Positions 51,187 through 59,118 of a stretch of 64,000 nt of DNA are shown in pieces. The position numbers and the translations under genes are program-made. Each line of letters starts with the position of its first letter. Position 1 is the first letter of the stretch. Origin of the DNA: Bdellovibrio sp. KM01 (GTDB taxonomy: Bacteria; Bdellovibrionota; Bdellovibrionia; Bdellovibrionales; Bdellovibrionaceae); assembly GCF_013752535.1 (NCBI RefSeq), contig NZ_CP058348.1, positions 3,162,001 through 3,226,000 of the forward strand, in the 5' to 3' direction. A model generated the notes under the pieces. It was not told the DNA's origin. It searched no databases and saw only the letters and a program-made list of their open reading frames with translations.

Positions 51187-52512
51187 TTAATCACAAACTG
51201 CAGTACTACCGGAAGGCGTGCATCCGAGTGCTTTTTGCATCTCGGGCTGCGCGAATAAAATCTTGTCAACACGACGAGAAATCTTAGGGTGTGGAACTTT
51301 CGTGGGGTCTGCATAGCCATCGGGATGCAACAGTTGTTCTTTATAATCTGCGAACTGAGGGCAATCATTTTTTAACGCTGCTTCAATGCGGTTGATGGCT
51401 GCTAATTTCACGCTTTCACATTCAGAAGCTGCCGATGTGAGCTGTGCTTCAAACGCATAGGTCTTGGCTGCCGCAGGATCTTTAATTTCAGAAACTTTCT
51501 GAGCTAAAACTTTGGCAGAGACCCAGTCTGCAAATCCCTCTTGCATATCTGCGTTTCGGGAGAAATTTCTGCAGTAGCGATATCTATCGAAATTCTGATC
51601 AACGATTTCTCGACGTTTCTCATATTCTGCTTTCACCTCTGCCGACAAAGGGCCCAGGGATTTAGCATAATCTTTTTCTTCTGCGGTAATTGCATCTTTA
51701 ATTTGTTTCTTAGAAAAATCCTTAGCTCCCATTGAGTTGGGTTTACTTAAACAGCTTACAACCTCACGAAAGGGATTTTTGCCGACAGCAACAGATTCGC
51801 CTGCGATTTGCGAGTACACATTGCAGGGATCCACCGCATGTCCAATTTCGTGCGACAGTGCCGACAATATAGAGGCGTCGGGCATTCCCAGCATCTGCGG
51901 GCACACGACCACGATATTGCTATTCGAATCATAGCTTGCACCTGGATAGGCGCAGTCTCTTTCCAGTTCTCGCTTATCCGTAAACACAGGACTTGCCATC
52001 TTGATCCCTTGAATGCGTTTGATCTCTTGATCAATTTCTTTAGAGTTACCGGCGTTCTTTCTTGATTCCAAAAGCTTCACGACTCGTGCCTGCGCATCCT
52101 CAAAAACCTTTTGAGCGCGTACGAGTTCCGATTTATATCGGGGATCCGATTTTTTAAGCTTAAGGGGATTTGCAAAAATATCCTGCGTGTCCACTTCGGG
52201 TAACGGTTGATCCAGACAAGCCCGCACCTGATCCACCAGACGGATAAAAAATGAGTTTGGAACTGTTTTGCCATCGCTATTTTTATAAAGATAAAAATTC
52301 TGACTTTGATTGCGAAGACTTTGGCAGTAGTCACTGTACTTGCAACTTTTCACTTGCGAGGCCTCGCAGGCCACCGCCGACTTTTCACTTTGTTTTAAAT
52401 CTTGTTGCAACTTTTGCAGATTTTTAAAAAGCGCCTGATAGTCCGGTTCTGACTGAGCAAACAAAGCTAAGGGTGTGAAAAACGTGACTACAATAAGAGC
52501 GATAGACTTCAT
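51187..52512 (-). CDS. Exported gluzincin-like metallopeptidase
   Basis: A 441-residue exported protein with signal peptide MKSIALIVVTFFTPLALFAQ. The zinc-binding helix SHEIGHAVDP (HEIGH, about residue 220) and a downstream MQEGFADWVSA helix whose Glu could be the third ligand support a zinc peptidase of gluzincin type. Ten or more Cys residues (SCKYSDYC, ERDCAYPG, VVCPQML, VSCLSKP, YRYCRNFS) suggest disulfide bonding in the periplasm. The end contains DGYADPTKVPHPKISRRVDK. Substrate unknown; I cannot assign a MEROPS family. It is divergent from the sigma-54 operon starting at 52737 and stands alone on its strand. Confidence 0.75.
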   Translation of the reverse strand: MKSIALIVVTFFTPLALFAQSEPDYQALFKNLQKLQQDLKQSEKSAVACEASQVKSCKYSDYCQSLRNQSQNFYLYKNSDGKTVPNSFFIRLVDQVRACLDQPLPEVDTQDIFANPLKLKKSDPRYKSELVRAQKVFEDAQARVVKLLESRKNAGNSKEIDQEIKRIQGIKMASPVFTDKRELERDCAYPGASYDSNSNIVVVCPQMLGMPDASILSALSHEIGHAVDPCNVYSQIAGESVAVGKNPFREVVSCLSKPNSMGAKDFSKKQIKDAITAEEKDYAKSLGPLSAEVKAEYEKRREIVDQNFDRYRYCRNFSRNADMQEGFADWVSAKVLAQKVSEIKDPAAAKTYAFEAQLTSAASECESVKLAAINRIEAALKNDCPQFADYKEQLLHPDGYADPTKVPHPKISRRVDKILFAQPEMQKALGCTPSGSTAVCD

Positions 52513-52622
52513 ATTAAAAGCTTACCGTCATCTGGTTATGGGGTCTCGGGTAATCCCAAAATAAAGGTCTTAGGTCGAATCCAACTTCCGATTTTTTAGA
52601 ATAATTCTCCTCAGATTTCCCA

Positions 52623-52637
52623 GAATCCGGAATCCGG
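52623..52637 (+). promoter_or_regulatory. Candidate enhancer site for the toxin operon
   Basis: GAATCCGGAATCCGG holds two overlapping copies of the half-site GAATCCGG. It is about 66 bp upstream of the -24 element of the promoter at 52695-52710, the range where sigma-54 activators bind. The same GAATCCGGA occurs as a palindrome upstream of the next operon (56707-56727) at nearly the same distance. Confidence 0.55.
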
Positions 52638-52694
52638 CCACCCACGGACGCCCGTAACTGTCTGTTTTTACTTATTTTTGAGTTTTCCCCTATC

Positions 52695-52710
52695 TGGTAC
52701 GGAGATTGGA
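52695..52710 (+). promoter_or_regulatory. Sigma-54 promoter of the toxin operon
   Basis: TGGTACGGAGATTGGA matches TGGCACRNNNNTTGCW at most fixed positions; GG and the -12 pair are 10 bases apart, but the -12 pair is GG in place of GC. The predicted start point is about 52721, leaving a short leader that contains the Shine-Dalgarno AGGAG just before the ATG at 52737. Confidence 0.65.
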
Positions 52711-52736
52711 ATATCCCACCAGCATTAGGAGAAATC

Positions 52737-53378
52737 ATGAACAATCTAAAACTTATTACTATTACTTCAGCCTTTTTATTTTCAGTAAATAGCCTTGCCT
52801 TTACGATCCAACTTCCAACTCTTCCAAGCATTCCAGGCGTTTCGGGACCGTGCTTTCCCCCTGGAAAACCTATTCCATTTCCAAAGTTTGAATTTCCGAA
52901 ACTGAAACAAGATCAGTGCATCGGACTTTTATGCTCGCCCTTATTGGAACAAATTGTTGCTCCAAACAGAGACCAATCCATCGAAGAGGTCACAACTCAA
53001 ATCCAATTGATCGAAAAAAACATCGTCGCGATCGAGATGCTGGAACAGGCCATGTCATACAGTGCGATGTTCGACTCTATTCAGGATTTACGCCTGCAAA
53101 TTTCACATCCGCCAGAAGATCAAGCCATGCAGGTGGCTATACCACGGTTCAAACAAACTTATGCTGGAGACTACGAGAAAGCCTTCACAGATCTAAACCT
53201 GGAGATCAAAGAAATCAGCTCGGATTTTGGAATCTCGCGCGATGTTCTTTTCCGCAAGTTCATCCGAATGCTGACTCAAGAAGGAGTTTCCGCAAGGAAA
53301 ACGGTCAATGAATACAAACACGAAAACGTACAACTACTCATCACATATCAAGAAATTCTAAACACACTTTCAAAATAA
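52737..53378 (+). CDS. Exported hypothetical protein, first gene of the toxin operon
   Basis: A 213-residue protein with signal peptide MNNLKLITITSAFLFSVNSL (cleaved near LA). The mature N-terminus is proline-rich (QLPTLPSIPGVSGPCFPPGK), with paired cysteines (KQDQCIGLLCSPL). The remaining 150 residues are helical (EEVTTQIQLIEKNIVAIEML, DLNLEIKEISSDFGISRDVL). I do not recognise the family. It is first in a five-gene unit (to 56698), gaps 15, overlaps 4 and 4, then 1 bp. It may be a chaperone, exporter accessory or structural partner of the toxin; none of this is shown by sequence. Confidence 0.65.
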   Translation: MNNLKLITITSAFLFSVNSLAFTIQLPTLPSIPGVSGPCFPPGKPIPFPKFEFPKLKQDQCIGLLCSPLLEQIVAPNRDQSIEEVTTQIQLIEKNIVAIEMLEQAMSYSAMFDSIQDLRLQISHPPEDQAMQVAIPRFKQTYAGDYEKAFTDLNLEIKEISSDFGISRDVLFRKFIRMLTQEGVSARKTVNEYKHENVQLLITYQEILNTLSK

Positions 53379-53393
53379 AAAAGGAAACCTTTT

Positions 53394-54290
53394 ATGAAAA
53401 AAAATATTATGACTCTTTCAATTGCCACACTTCTTTCAACTCAAGCCTTTGCATTTGACATTAGTATTGGACCTATCCGTATCAAAGGTGATGATCCCCA
53501 AATCATCAAAGACGTCACTGAAGGAGCGAAGCATCTTGGCGGTCAAATTTCCAATGGCGTTCGCGATACGATTGCAGCAGTGGGTAATGCGACAGGCATC
53601 ACGAATATTATTGATAGCAATCGCGATACATTCGCTACTATCGGCTCGGGCTATGCGTGCATCGCCACTTTATGCTACAGCGAAAAACTAAAGAAAGAAC
53701 AATTAGAAGAAGCTGAAAGAGAAGCCAAAGCGAACTGTGACGCCAAAGTTGCCGAATCCAGAAAAAACTATGCAAAGTTAGATAGCGAAGCACGCATTCA
53801 GGAACTTAAGGAAGAAATGGAGATGTATAAAAAACAAATCTCTATTCTCAATCAACAAAAGTCCCTGGTCTCTAATAGATTGGTTGTATTGAACGCAACG
53901 ACGTCGGCAATCGCAACTCAGATGAAATGGCGTCAATCAATGGCGGAACACGGTGTTAGCACACCACCGCCATTGCAAGACCAGCAGATGAGAAATCCTA
54001 CTGATAAGTTTGAGATCGCTTTTGCGCAAAACCAACAACAGGCTCTGGAACAGATCAATGCGGATATCGATGCGATTTCTAACGCTTCAAAGCGCGCCCG
54101 TGCCGACTTGATGGCTGACTTTCTTTACATGTTAAGAACGGAAACATTGGTAAAATTGACGGAGATCATCGCGACCGAAAAAGCCAACACCAACCAGGAG
54201 CTTGCAACTCTTGATCTTAAACACACTGAAGCACAAATGGGCCTTGCAAGTGCAAGCGCATACTACGCACAGGAAACTCAAAACAAATGA
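53394..54290 (+). CDS. Exported coiled-coil protein of the toxin operon
   Basis: A 298-residue exported protein (signal peptide MKKNIMTLSIATLLSTQAFA). After FDISIGPIRIKGDD comes a Gly/Asn-rich segment, then GSGYACIATLCYSEKLKKEQ and a long coiled coil (LEEAEREAKANCDAKVAESR, ELKEEMEMYKKQISILNQQK), a Pro/Gln-rich break (HGVSTPPPLQDQQM) and a second helical half (QALEQINADIDAISNASKRA). Family not recognised. ATGA overlaps the next gene by 4 bp. The alternation of hydrophobic and coiled segments suggests a structural, perhaps oligomeric protein. Confidence 0.65.
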   Translation: MKKNIMTLSIATLLSTQAFAFDISIGPIRIKGDDPQIIKDVTEGAKHLGGQISNGVRDTIAAVGNATGITNIIDSNRDTFATIGSGYACIATLCYSEKLKKEQLEEAEREAKANCDAKVAESRKNYAKLDSEARIQELKEEMEMYKKQISILNQQKSLVSNRLVVLNATTSAIATQMKWRQSMAEHGVSTPPPLQDQQMRNPTDKFEIAFAQNQQQALEQINADIDAISNASKRARADLMADFLYMLRTETLVKLTEIIATEKANTNQELATLDLKHTEAQMGLASASAYYAQETQNK

Positions 54291-54904
54291 AAAAACTAAT
54301 ATTTTCACTGACACTTTTGATCTCGTCTCGTTCTTTGGCCATGAGTGATATCGATCGGGCCATCCTATTCGGTGCCAATGCGGCATCGATGGGAACGTTC
54401 ATCGCGCAAATGGAAGGCGAAATCGCCATGATCAAACTCAATTACGAAAAAAAGTTTGCACAATTCCAATTGGACATGGAAACAAATCGCCGGGATCTTT
54501 TAAAACAAACTTGGCAGAGAGAAATCGACCTGTGCCGCAAGCAACAAGTAACGTACGCAGAGCTTCTACAGACAGCGCAGCTACGATCAAAATCTTACGA
54601 TGAAGTCGTAAAAATTGTTGAAGACCTTTACAAAGGCCTTCTTAAAAAAGAATTGATTGTCTCTGAAATTGCCAAGCTTAACGAGGAGTTCCCGGTCGCC
54701 GGAAAAGACCTGGAAGAAATTTTGAACTCATATCAAGGCACAGATATCGCAAGCCTGAGCTCTGGGCAATATGAACAAGTGCTGCTTTTGGCTTTGAATA
54801 TTCGTGCTCGGTCCTCTGGGGCCGAACAAGATCTTCAGAATGAGATCGAATCACTTAATACAAAAATTAAAACTTTGGAAAATGGATTAGCGGAACTAAA
54901 ATGA
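54287..54904 (+). CDS. Exported coiled-coil protein of the toxin operon (2)
   Basis: A 205-residue exported protein with signal peptide MKKLIFSLTLLISSRSLA. The mature part is helical throughout: ILFGANAASMGTFIAQMEGE, LNYEKKFAQFQLDMETNRRD, a middle of LLQTAQLRSKSYDEVVKIVE, and a coiled-coil end (QDLQNEIESLNTKIKTLENG). Family not recognised. It overlaps the toxin gene start by 4 bp (ATGA), so the two are translationally coupled and probably made in fixed ratio, which fits a chaperone or delivery partner. Confidence 0.65.
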   Translation: MKKLIFSLTLLISSRSLAMSDIDRAILFGANAASMGTFIAQMEGEIAMIKLNYEKKFAQFQLDMETNRRDLLKQTWQREIDLCRKQQVTYAELLQTAQLRSKSYDEVVKIVEDLYKGLLKKELIVSEIAKLNEEFPVAGKDLEEILNSYQGTDIASLSSGQYEQVLLLALNIRARSSGAEQDLQNEIESLNTKIKTLENGLAELK

Positions 54905-56307
54905 AAACTCTTTTAACCTTCCTTATTTCCTGCATTTACTCAGTGAATACTTTTGCGGCCTATTGGAATCCAGCTGTGACTTTGCCGGTGACGATCGTCG
55001 ACATTAGCGCGAATCAATACCAATTCTATTTGGACGCTCCAAAAACGACACAGTTCCAAGTAGGCCAGATGTATTACTTCTTCGACGCTGCTCAAGGAAA
55101 ATGGATCAGCGCCGTCTACACTGGAACTATCGATGGTGTCACTCGGTGGTCCAATCTAAGTGATATTTCCAGTGATGCGCCCCCGGTAGGGACTTCAGCC
55201 TCTCCATTGCCACCTCCAGGCTATTTCGATAGCGAAACCCATGAACACGCCATGGGTGCCGCAGTAACCACTGGGATGGCTCATGCTATTTACCGTGAAT
55301 TGCTTTGGAATGATGCCGTCACAGATCAAATGAATGGGTACAATAAAAGAATCGAAGAGGGCAACAAAGCCATACAAGAAAATTACAAGAAGATTACGGA
55401 TGGAATTGAAAACAATGCCAATGCCGCCGTTCGCGCTTTAGCAACAGCCACAAGTTCCTTAAAAATGGCGATCGCACAAGGCGGCAGCAATGAAGGAACA
55501 GAGTTCATCAGCAAAGATGAAGACTTTGTTCGCGACCTTCAGGAGATTGACACGATTTTGCGCACTCAGCGCTCGACGATTCCAAAACGTGACGATGCCA
55601 GACGCTGGGGCCACAGAATGGTTCAAGCCGCCGATACGATGCATGCCGCTGGTGATATTCAATCTGCAAATGGTTTTAAAAAGTACGCGGAAGCATTTGC
55701 CGACATTGCCGTGGGGTTAGATCCGGTCACGGGGCCTATTCGCGATACCTATGAAGCCTTCACGGGGAAAAATCTGGTGACTGGCGAACAGCTCACCGAC
55801 TGGGAGCGAGGCTTTGCGATACTAGGTGCAGTGACATTTGGATTTGGTTCAAAAATCGCTCGCGGCATCAGCGCCATAAGAAAAATCGAAAAAATTGGTC
55901 ACATTGAGCTCGCTATCAAGCGCGCCGTTAGCATCGATTCGCACATCGCTTCTAAAGTGGGCCATGAGCTGTCACCCAAAAACCGCGCTCTTTACGAAAA
56001 GTATCTAGCAGATCTTCGCAAGACGATGGAAAAGCCCCAAAATATTATCGATCCTAACGTACGTAAAAATATCAACGAATACTGGAGAGCGGAATCCGAA
56101 TATGGCAACGGAAGTACCGCCGCTGCATTTCGCTGGGAAAGACTGACAGGAGAACCTGTAAAAGGAACATTCCATGAAATAAAAATGCGACAACGCCTGA
56201 ATAATTTTATGGATATTTTAAAAAATCGCAAAGACCTACCGTCCAGTGATAGAATTGCACTTGAACATATCGTGAAAGATATTCTTGAAGCATTAAAAGG
56301 AAACTAA
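54901..56307 (+). CDS. Sec-exported polymorphic toxin with pre-toxin TG segment
   Basis: A 468-residue protein with signal peptide MKTLLTFLISCIYSVNTFAA. Residues about 22-95 form a beta-rich domain (YWNPAVTLPVTIVDISANQY), about 115-230 are helical (YNKRIEEGNKAIQENYKKIT), and about 273-330 match the pre-toxin TG domain found before toxins in polymorphic systems: DPVTGPIRDTYEAFTGKNLV, TGEQLTDWERGFAILGA. The C-terminal 120 residues, presumably the toxin, carry NGSTAAAFRWERLTGEPVKG then HEIKMRQRLNNFMDIL and DRIALEHIVKDILEAL; I recall similar GNGSTA-type ends in toxins of Gram-positive bacteria but cannot name the activity. The gene one base downstream is a probable immunity gene. Target and export route beyond Sec are unknown. 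Confidence 0.75.
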   Translation: MKTLLTFLISCIYSVNTFAAYWNPAVTLPVTIVDISANQYQFYLDAPKTTQFQVGQMYYFFDAAQGKWISAVYTGTIDGVTRWSNLSDISSDAPPVGTSASPLPPPGYFDSETHEHAMGAAVTTGMAHAIYRELLWNDAVTDQMNGYNKRIEEGNKAIQENYKKITDGIENNANAAVRALATATSSLKMAIAQGGSNEGTEFISKDEDFVRDLQEIDTILRTQRSTIPKRDDARRWGHRMVQAADTMHAAGDIQSANGFKKYAEAFADIAVGLDPVTGPIRDTYEAFTGKNLVTGEQLTDWERGFAILGAVTFGFGSKIARGISAIRKIEKIGHIELAIKRAVSIDSHIASKVGHELSPKNRALYEKYLADLRKTMEKPQNIIDPNVRKNINEYWRAESEYGNGSTAAAFRWERLTGEPVKGTFHEIKMRQRLNNFMDILKNRKDLPSSDRIALEHIVKDILEALKGN

Positions 56308-56308
56308 C

Positions 56309-56698
56309 ATGAATCAGAACTTAAAAACCACCCAAGATCTGTTGCAAGAACTGGCACAGGGCCAGTTCTGTTTAAAAAACGAGATTTCCAAAATCCTTGA
56401 TAAAGGCGCCTCTTTTTCAATCGACGGGATGGCTATTTTCTATTTTGGTATGGAACTGGCAGAGCATATCGAACAAATCGACTGGGCTCTTTTCTTTCAA
56501 ACGATCGAAAAAGTCCTCTCCGACAATAGCTACCAACAATTTCGCGATGAAATCCGCACGAATATTTTAGAAAGCTTATCCAACCTGGCTTCAAACGGGA
56601 GTATGTCCCCGGCTTTACTGGTTGCGCACGTAGGTCCGATTGCCCGTGAATACCTACGGGCGTACGAGCTTCAGCAATCTGGAAAAACGATCTTCTAG
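56309..56698 (+). CDS. Probable immunity protein for the adjacent toxin
   Basis: A 129-residue, acidic, signal-less helical protein (LLQELAQGQFCLKNEISKIL, FYFGMELAEHIEQIDWALFF, EIRTNILESLSNLASNGS). It begins one base after the toxin stop, the usual place and size for the cytoplasmic antidote of a polymorphic toxin. That role is inferred from position, size and charge; the family is not recognised. If the toxin really is exported from this cell, a signal-less antidote implies that its action is in the cytoplasm of target cells. A palindromic site follows at 56707-56727. Confidence 0.55.
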   Translation: MNQNLKTTQDLLQELAQGQFCLKNEISKILDKGASFSIDGMAIFYFGMELAEHIEQIDWALFFQTIEKVLSDNSYQQFRDEIRTNILESLSNLASNGSMSPALLVAHVGPIAREYLRAYELQQSGKTIF

Positions 56699-56706
56699 TG
56701 GAGCGG

Positions 56707-56727
56707 TCCGGATTCTAGGAATCCGGA
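56707..56727 (+). promoter_or_regulatory. Palindromic candidate enhancer site
   Basis: TCCGGATTC (56707-56715) and GAATCCGGA (56719-56727) with a 3-base spacer TAG: a perfect 9-bp inverted repeat centred about 62 bp upstream of the -24 element of the 56832 operon. It could be a weak terminator for the previous operon, but no T-run follows. The same half-site occurs at 52623-52637. Confidence 0.6.
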
Positions 56728-56777
56728 TCGATTTCGAACGCGAACTCAAATATATCGCATCTGACATCCGTTTCCGT

Positions 56778-56793
56778 TGGCTCAGGGACTGCA
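56778..56793 (+). promoter_or_regulatory. Sigma-54 promoter of the lipoprotein/helical-protein operon
   Basis: TGGCTCAGGGACTGCA has the invariant GG and GC separated by exactly 10 bases and matches TGGCACRNNNNTTGCW elsewhere at TGGC, C and TGCA. The predicted start point is about 56804; a Shine-Dalgarno CGGAGA follows before the ATG at 56832. Confidence 0.7.
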
Positions 56794-56831
56794 ATCCTCC
56801 CAGACATAAACAATAGAAACGGAGATAAGAA

Positions 56832-57494
56832 ATGAACTTCCTAAAAGCACTTCCCCTTGTATTCCTTTTGGCAGCCTGCCAAGAACCTTCAAAAAAAATA
56901 AATCTAGATATTACCCCCTCGCCTCCCCAAGAACGCAAGTCACAAACTATTGAGGGCGCTTCTGGTTCAGTATGGATCGAGATGATCACTTCCCAAGAAG
57001 AAGCTCAATTGCCATCCCAAATCAATGTCACTTTCGAGAAACCGAATGCAACGAACAGCAACCTCACTGTTCGAAATCTGTCTCCCCTTTATGTCGATCT
57101 TATTTATTCTAAAAACAAGGACGTAGTCTCTTATGGTTGTCCAGATAGTGAAATCAAAGAGCTTCCTGCAAATATCGATGCTGGAAAAGTAATTCTTTGC
57201 GGCGATCTGCAAATCCCCGATGGACAATTCTCTTTGCGTGCGAGCGAAATTGAAATGTATGAGGTTTCGCTTCACACTGGCGGCGACTACAATGGTGAGA
57301 CCGAAATTTCCGGCGTAACACTTTATGCAGGTCGCTTAACTCTTCATGGTCAAAACTTGATCGAGCTTTCTGGCAAGTCCAACGACCACCGCAGATTCTA
57401 TGCTCCACCGTTGTTCTTTTATCTGAATCACACTTCCGGTGAGGGCACCCTTGATATTTTATCCAGAAAACAGTTCGAAGTAATGAGTCTGTAA
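56832..57494 (+). CDS. Lipoprotein of unknown function
   Basis: A 220-residue lipoprotein (lipobox LAAC, Cys16) with ACGGAGATAAGAA before the ATG. The mature part is beta-rich (NLTVRNLSPLYVDLIYSKNK, KVILCGDLQIPDGQFSLRAS, YAGRLTLHGQNLIELSGKSN) with two cysteines, possibly a disulfide, and ends FYLNHTSGEGTLDILSRKQF. I do not recognise it. One base separates its stop codon from the start of the 366-residue gene, so the two form an operon behind the sigma-54 promoter at 56778-56793. Confidence 0.65.
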   Translation: MNFLKALPLVFLLAACQEPSKKINLDITPSPPQERKSQTIEGASGSVWIEMITSQEEAQLPSQINVTFEKPNATNSNLTVRNLSPLYVDLIYSKNKDVVSYGCPDSEIKELPANIDAGKVILCGDLQIPDGQFSLRASEIEMYEVSLHTGGDYNGETEISGVTLYAGRLTLHGQNLIELSGKSNDHRRFYAPPLFFYLNHTSGEGTLDILSRKQFEVMSL

Positions 57495-57495
57495 T

Positions 57496-58596
57496 ATGAA
57501 ACGCCTCAGTCTGATTTTACTTGTCGCTATCTTCAGTTTTACCTCCCTGGGCCGAGCTGAAGAACCTAAATCCAGCCTAGAAATCATTATCGAGGAAATG
57601 GCAAAGCAATATGCCCTCACCGCAGCCCAAGACTATGCAACCAAAAAAACTTTCGAGTTGGTGGCGCAGAAGTTCGGAGAAAAAATCGCCGAGCAAGCAT
57701 CGAAATACTTGTCCAACACGCTGGCCGTCATTGGGTTGATTGAAAATGTGCGTTCTTACGATTCGGCCACTTCTGAAAGCCAGCGATATTCGGCCGCCTC
57801 GCATGCGGCCGCGAATGTTGTTTCGATGGCGTTTCCACCAGCAGGACTGGTTGCTCAGTTCGGAGTCTTGGCTCAAGACCTCAGTGCGGCGTTCGTGTCC
57901 CAAACTTATCAACTGAAAATGGCGGCAACACTTGCGGAAATCGTAGAGATCAATAAAAAGTCATCGGATCTGCAGTTAGCAGAATTCAATGCCGAGTCGA
58001 AAGAGCTACAGGCCTTGGCTATGCGAGCAGAGGCTATCAATGACCTGCTTAAGGATAACTCAGAAAGATATGAACGGGACTGCGCACGCGAGAATGACGA
58101 CGTCAAAAATCCGCAGGCTTGTCTGCCAAAGCTCCTGGTCTTCACTCAGCTTTTGGTAAAACAAGCACAGACAGTCAAAAGTTTGATCGAATACCAAGGG
58201 CGTTTTTTGAACTTAAGCAATGTCATGAAACCGGAGGAGATCAACAAACTTAAAGATTTGTTCGTGGAGGCCAATAAAAAATTAAGAAAGATGATGCTCT
58301 TTACAGAAGAAGTCTTGGCTCAATATGCATTTGATCAGGTGTCTGCGATTCGCAGTCAGGCGGAGTTAGATAAGATCACCGTTCAATGCAAAACATCGAT
58401 TGTGATTGAATTGAAAGATATCCTAAATTTAAAAAAAGATATTTTAACTGCGCAAAGAAAAGAGTGGTGGAAGGACTCTATGCTTGAAGAGAGAAAAACA
58501 GACCTCAAAAATCTGACTCAAGGCCTTTGCCAAAACTATTATGCCTCTTCAGTACCCGATGACCTGAAAATAATCATTACCCGAGCCCTAAAATAA
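57496..58596 (+). CDS. Exported helical protein with central hydrophobic segment
   Basis: A 366-residue exported protein with signal peptide MKRLSLILLVAIFSFTSLGRA. It is helical (EMAKQYALTAAQDYATKKTF, LIEYQGRFLNLSNVMKPEEI), with a hydrophobic, glycine/alanine-rich central stretch (about 97-135: ASHAAANVVSMAFPPAGLVA) that recalls the hydrophobic hairpin seen ahead of toxin domains or in pore-forming helices. Cysteines in a CAREND and ACLP pair and near the end may be bonded. It shares no clear sequence with the PT-TG toxin at 54901. Function unknown; co-transcribed with the lipoprotein. Confidence 0.6.
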   Translation: MKRLSLILLVAIFSFTSLGRAEEPKSSLEIIIEEMAKQYALTAAQDYATKKTFELVAQKFGEKIAEQASKYLSNTLAVIGLIENVRSYDSATSESQRYSAASHAAANVVSMAFPPAGLVAQFGVLAQDLSAAFVSQTYQLKMAATLAEIVEINKKSSDLQLAEFNAESKELQALAMRAEAINDLLKDNSERYERDCARENDDVKNPQACLPKLLVFTQLLVKQAQTVKSLIEYQGRFLNLSNVMKPEEINKLKDLFVEANKKLRKMMLFTEEVLAQYAFDQVSAIRSQAELDKITVQCKTSIVIELKDILNLKKDILTAQRKEWWKDSMLEERKTDLKNLTQGLCQNYYASSVPDDLKIIITRALK

Positions 58597-58610
58597 GGCT
58601 CAAAAAGCTC

Positions 58611-58626
58611 TGGCACCGCAAATGCA
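58611..58626 (+). promoter_or_regulatory. Sigma-54 promoter upstream of the 58684 gene
   Basis: TGGCACCGCAAATGCA agrees with TGGCACRNNNNTTGCW at nearly every fixed position: TGGCAC, then TGCA, with the GG and GC exactly 10 bases apart. It is the best of the three in this region. The predicted start point is about 58637. No GAATCCGGA site was found upstream of it, where it would lie inside the preceding gene. Confidence 0.75.
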
Positions 58627-58683
58627 GTTAGTTTGCGTGACCAATACTAATAGCGGTCACTTTCTATGAATTGGGGTTGGAAA

Positions 58684-59067
58684 ATGGCATTAAAAAAACG
58701 AGTGGAACCTTTGAGATACAAGGTTTCTTTGAAAACGAAAGACCGATTTGCGATTCCCGAAAAGCTGATTCCAGCAGATTTCGCGAGTGCCCTGAAAAGC
58801 TTTTTTAGTGATGAATTAGTCGTTCGTAAAGCCGCCTACGTATTAGTCGAACGAAATCATGAATTTAGTTATCTGATTGCTATTGATTTTAAAGTCTATC
58901 CAGACGAAGCCGAAGAACAGTTGCAAAATCTTAAAAAACGCTTGGGACAATTTGTAAAAATTCAATATCAAGGCAAATGGCCCTTGGATTTTGGAGTCTG
59001 GTCTGACGGAGTCTTTGATTTTGCCGTCAGCCAGAAACCAGAACTGCTTTTGTACTCTAAAAAATAA
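58684..59067 (+). CDS. Small hypothetical protein under sigma-54 control
   Basis: A 127-residue protein without signal peptide. The start is uncertain: the ATG at 58684 follows GGGGTTGGAAA, while one at 58666 has no ribosome-binding site. The sequence has alternating basic and hydrophobic patterns (LRYKVSLKTKDRFAIPEKLI, YLIAIDFKVYPDEAEEQLQN) and ends KPELLLYSKK. I do not recognise a family; an alpha-beta fold is likely. It is the last of the three sigma-54-linked units and converges with sfsA. Confidence 0.6.
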   Translation: MALKKRVEPLRYKVSLKTKDRFAIPEKLIPADFASALKSFFSDELVVRKAAYVLVERNHEFSYLIAIDFKVYPDEAEEQLQNLKKRLGQFVKIQYQGKWPLDFGVWSDGVFDFAVSQKPELLLYSKK

Positions 59068-59118
59068 CAATTCACGGCCCGTTTCTGGAATTTAGTTCAA
59101 GAAGAGCCGCCGCAGTCC

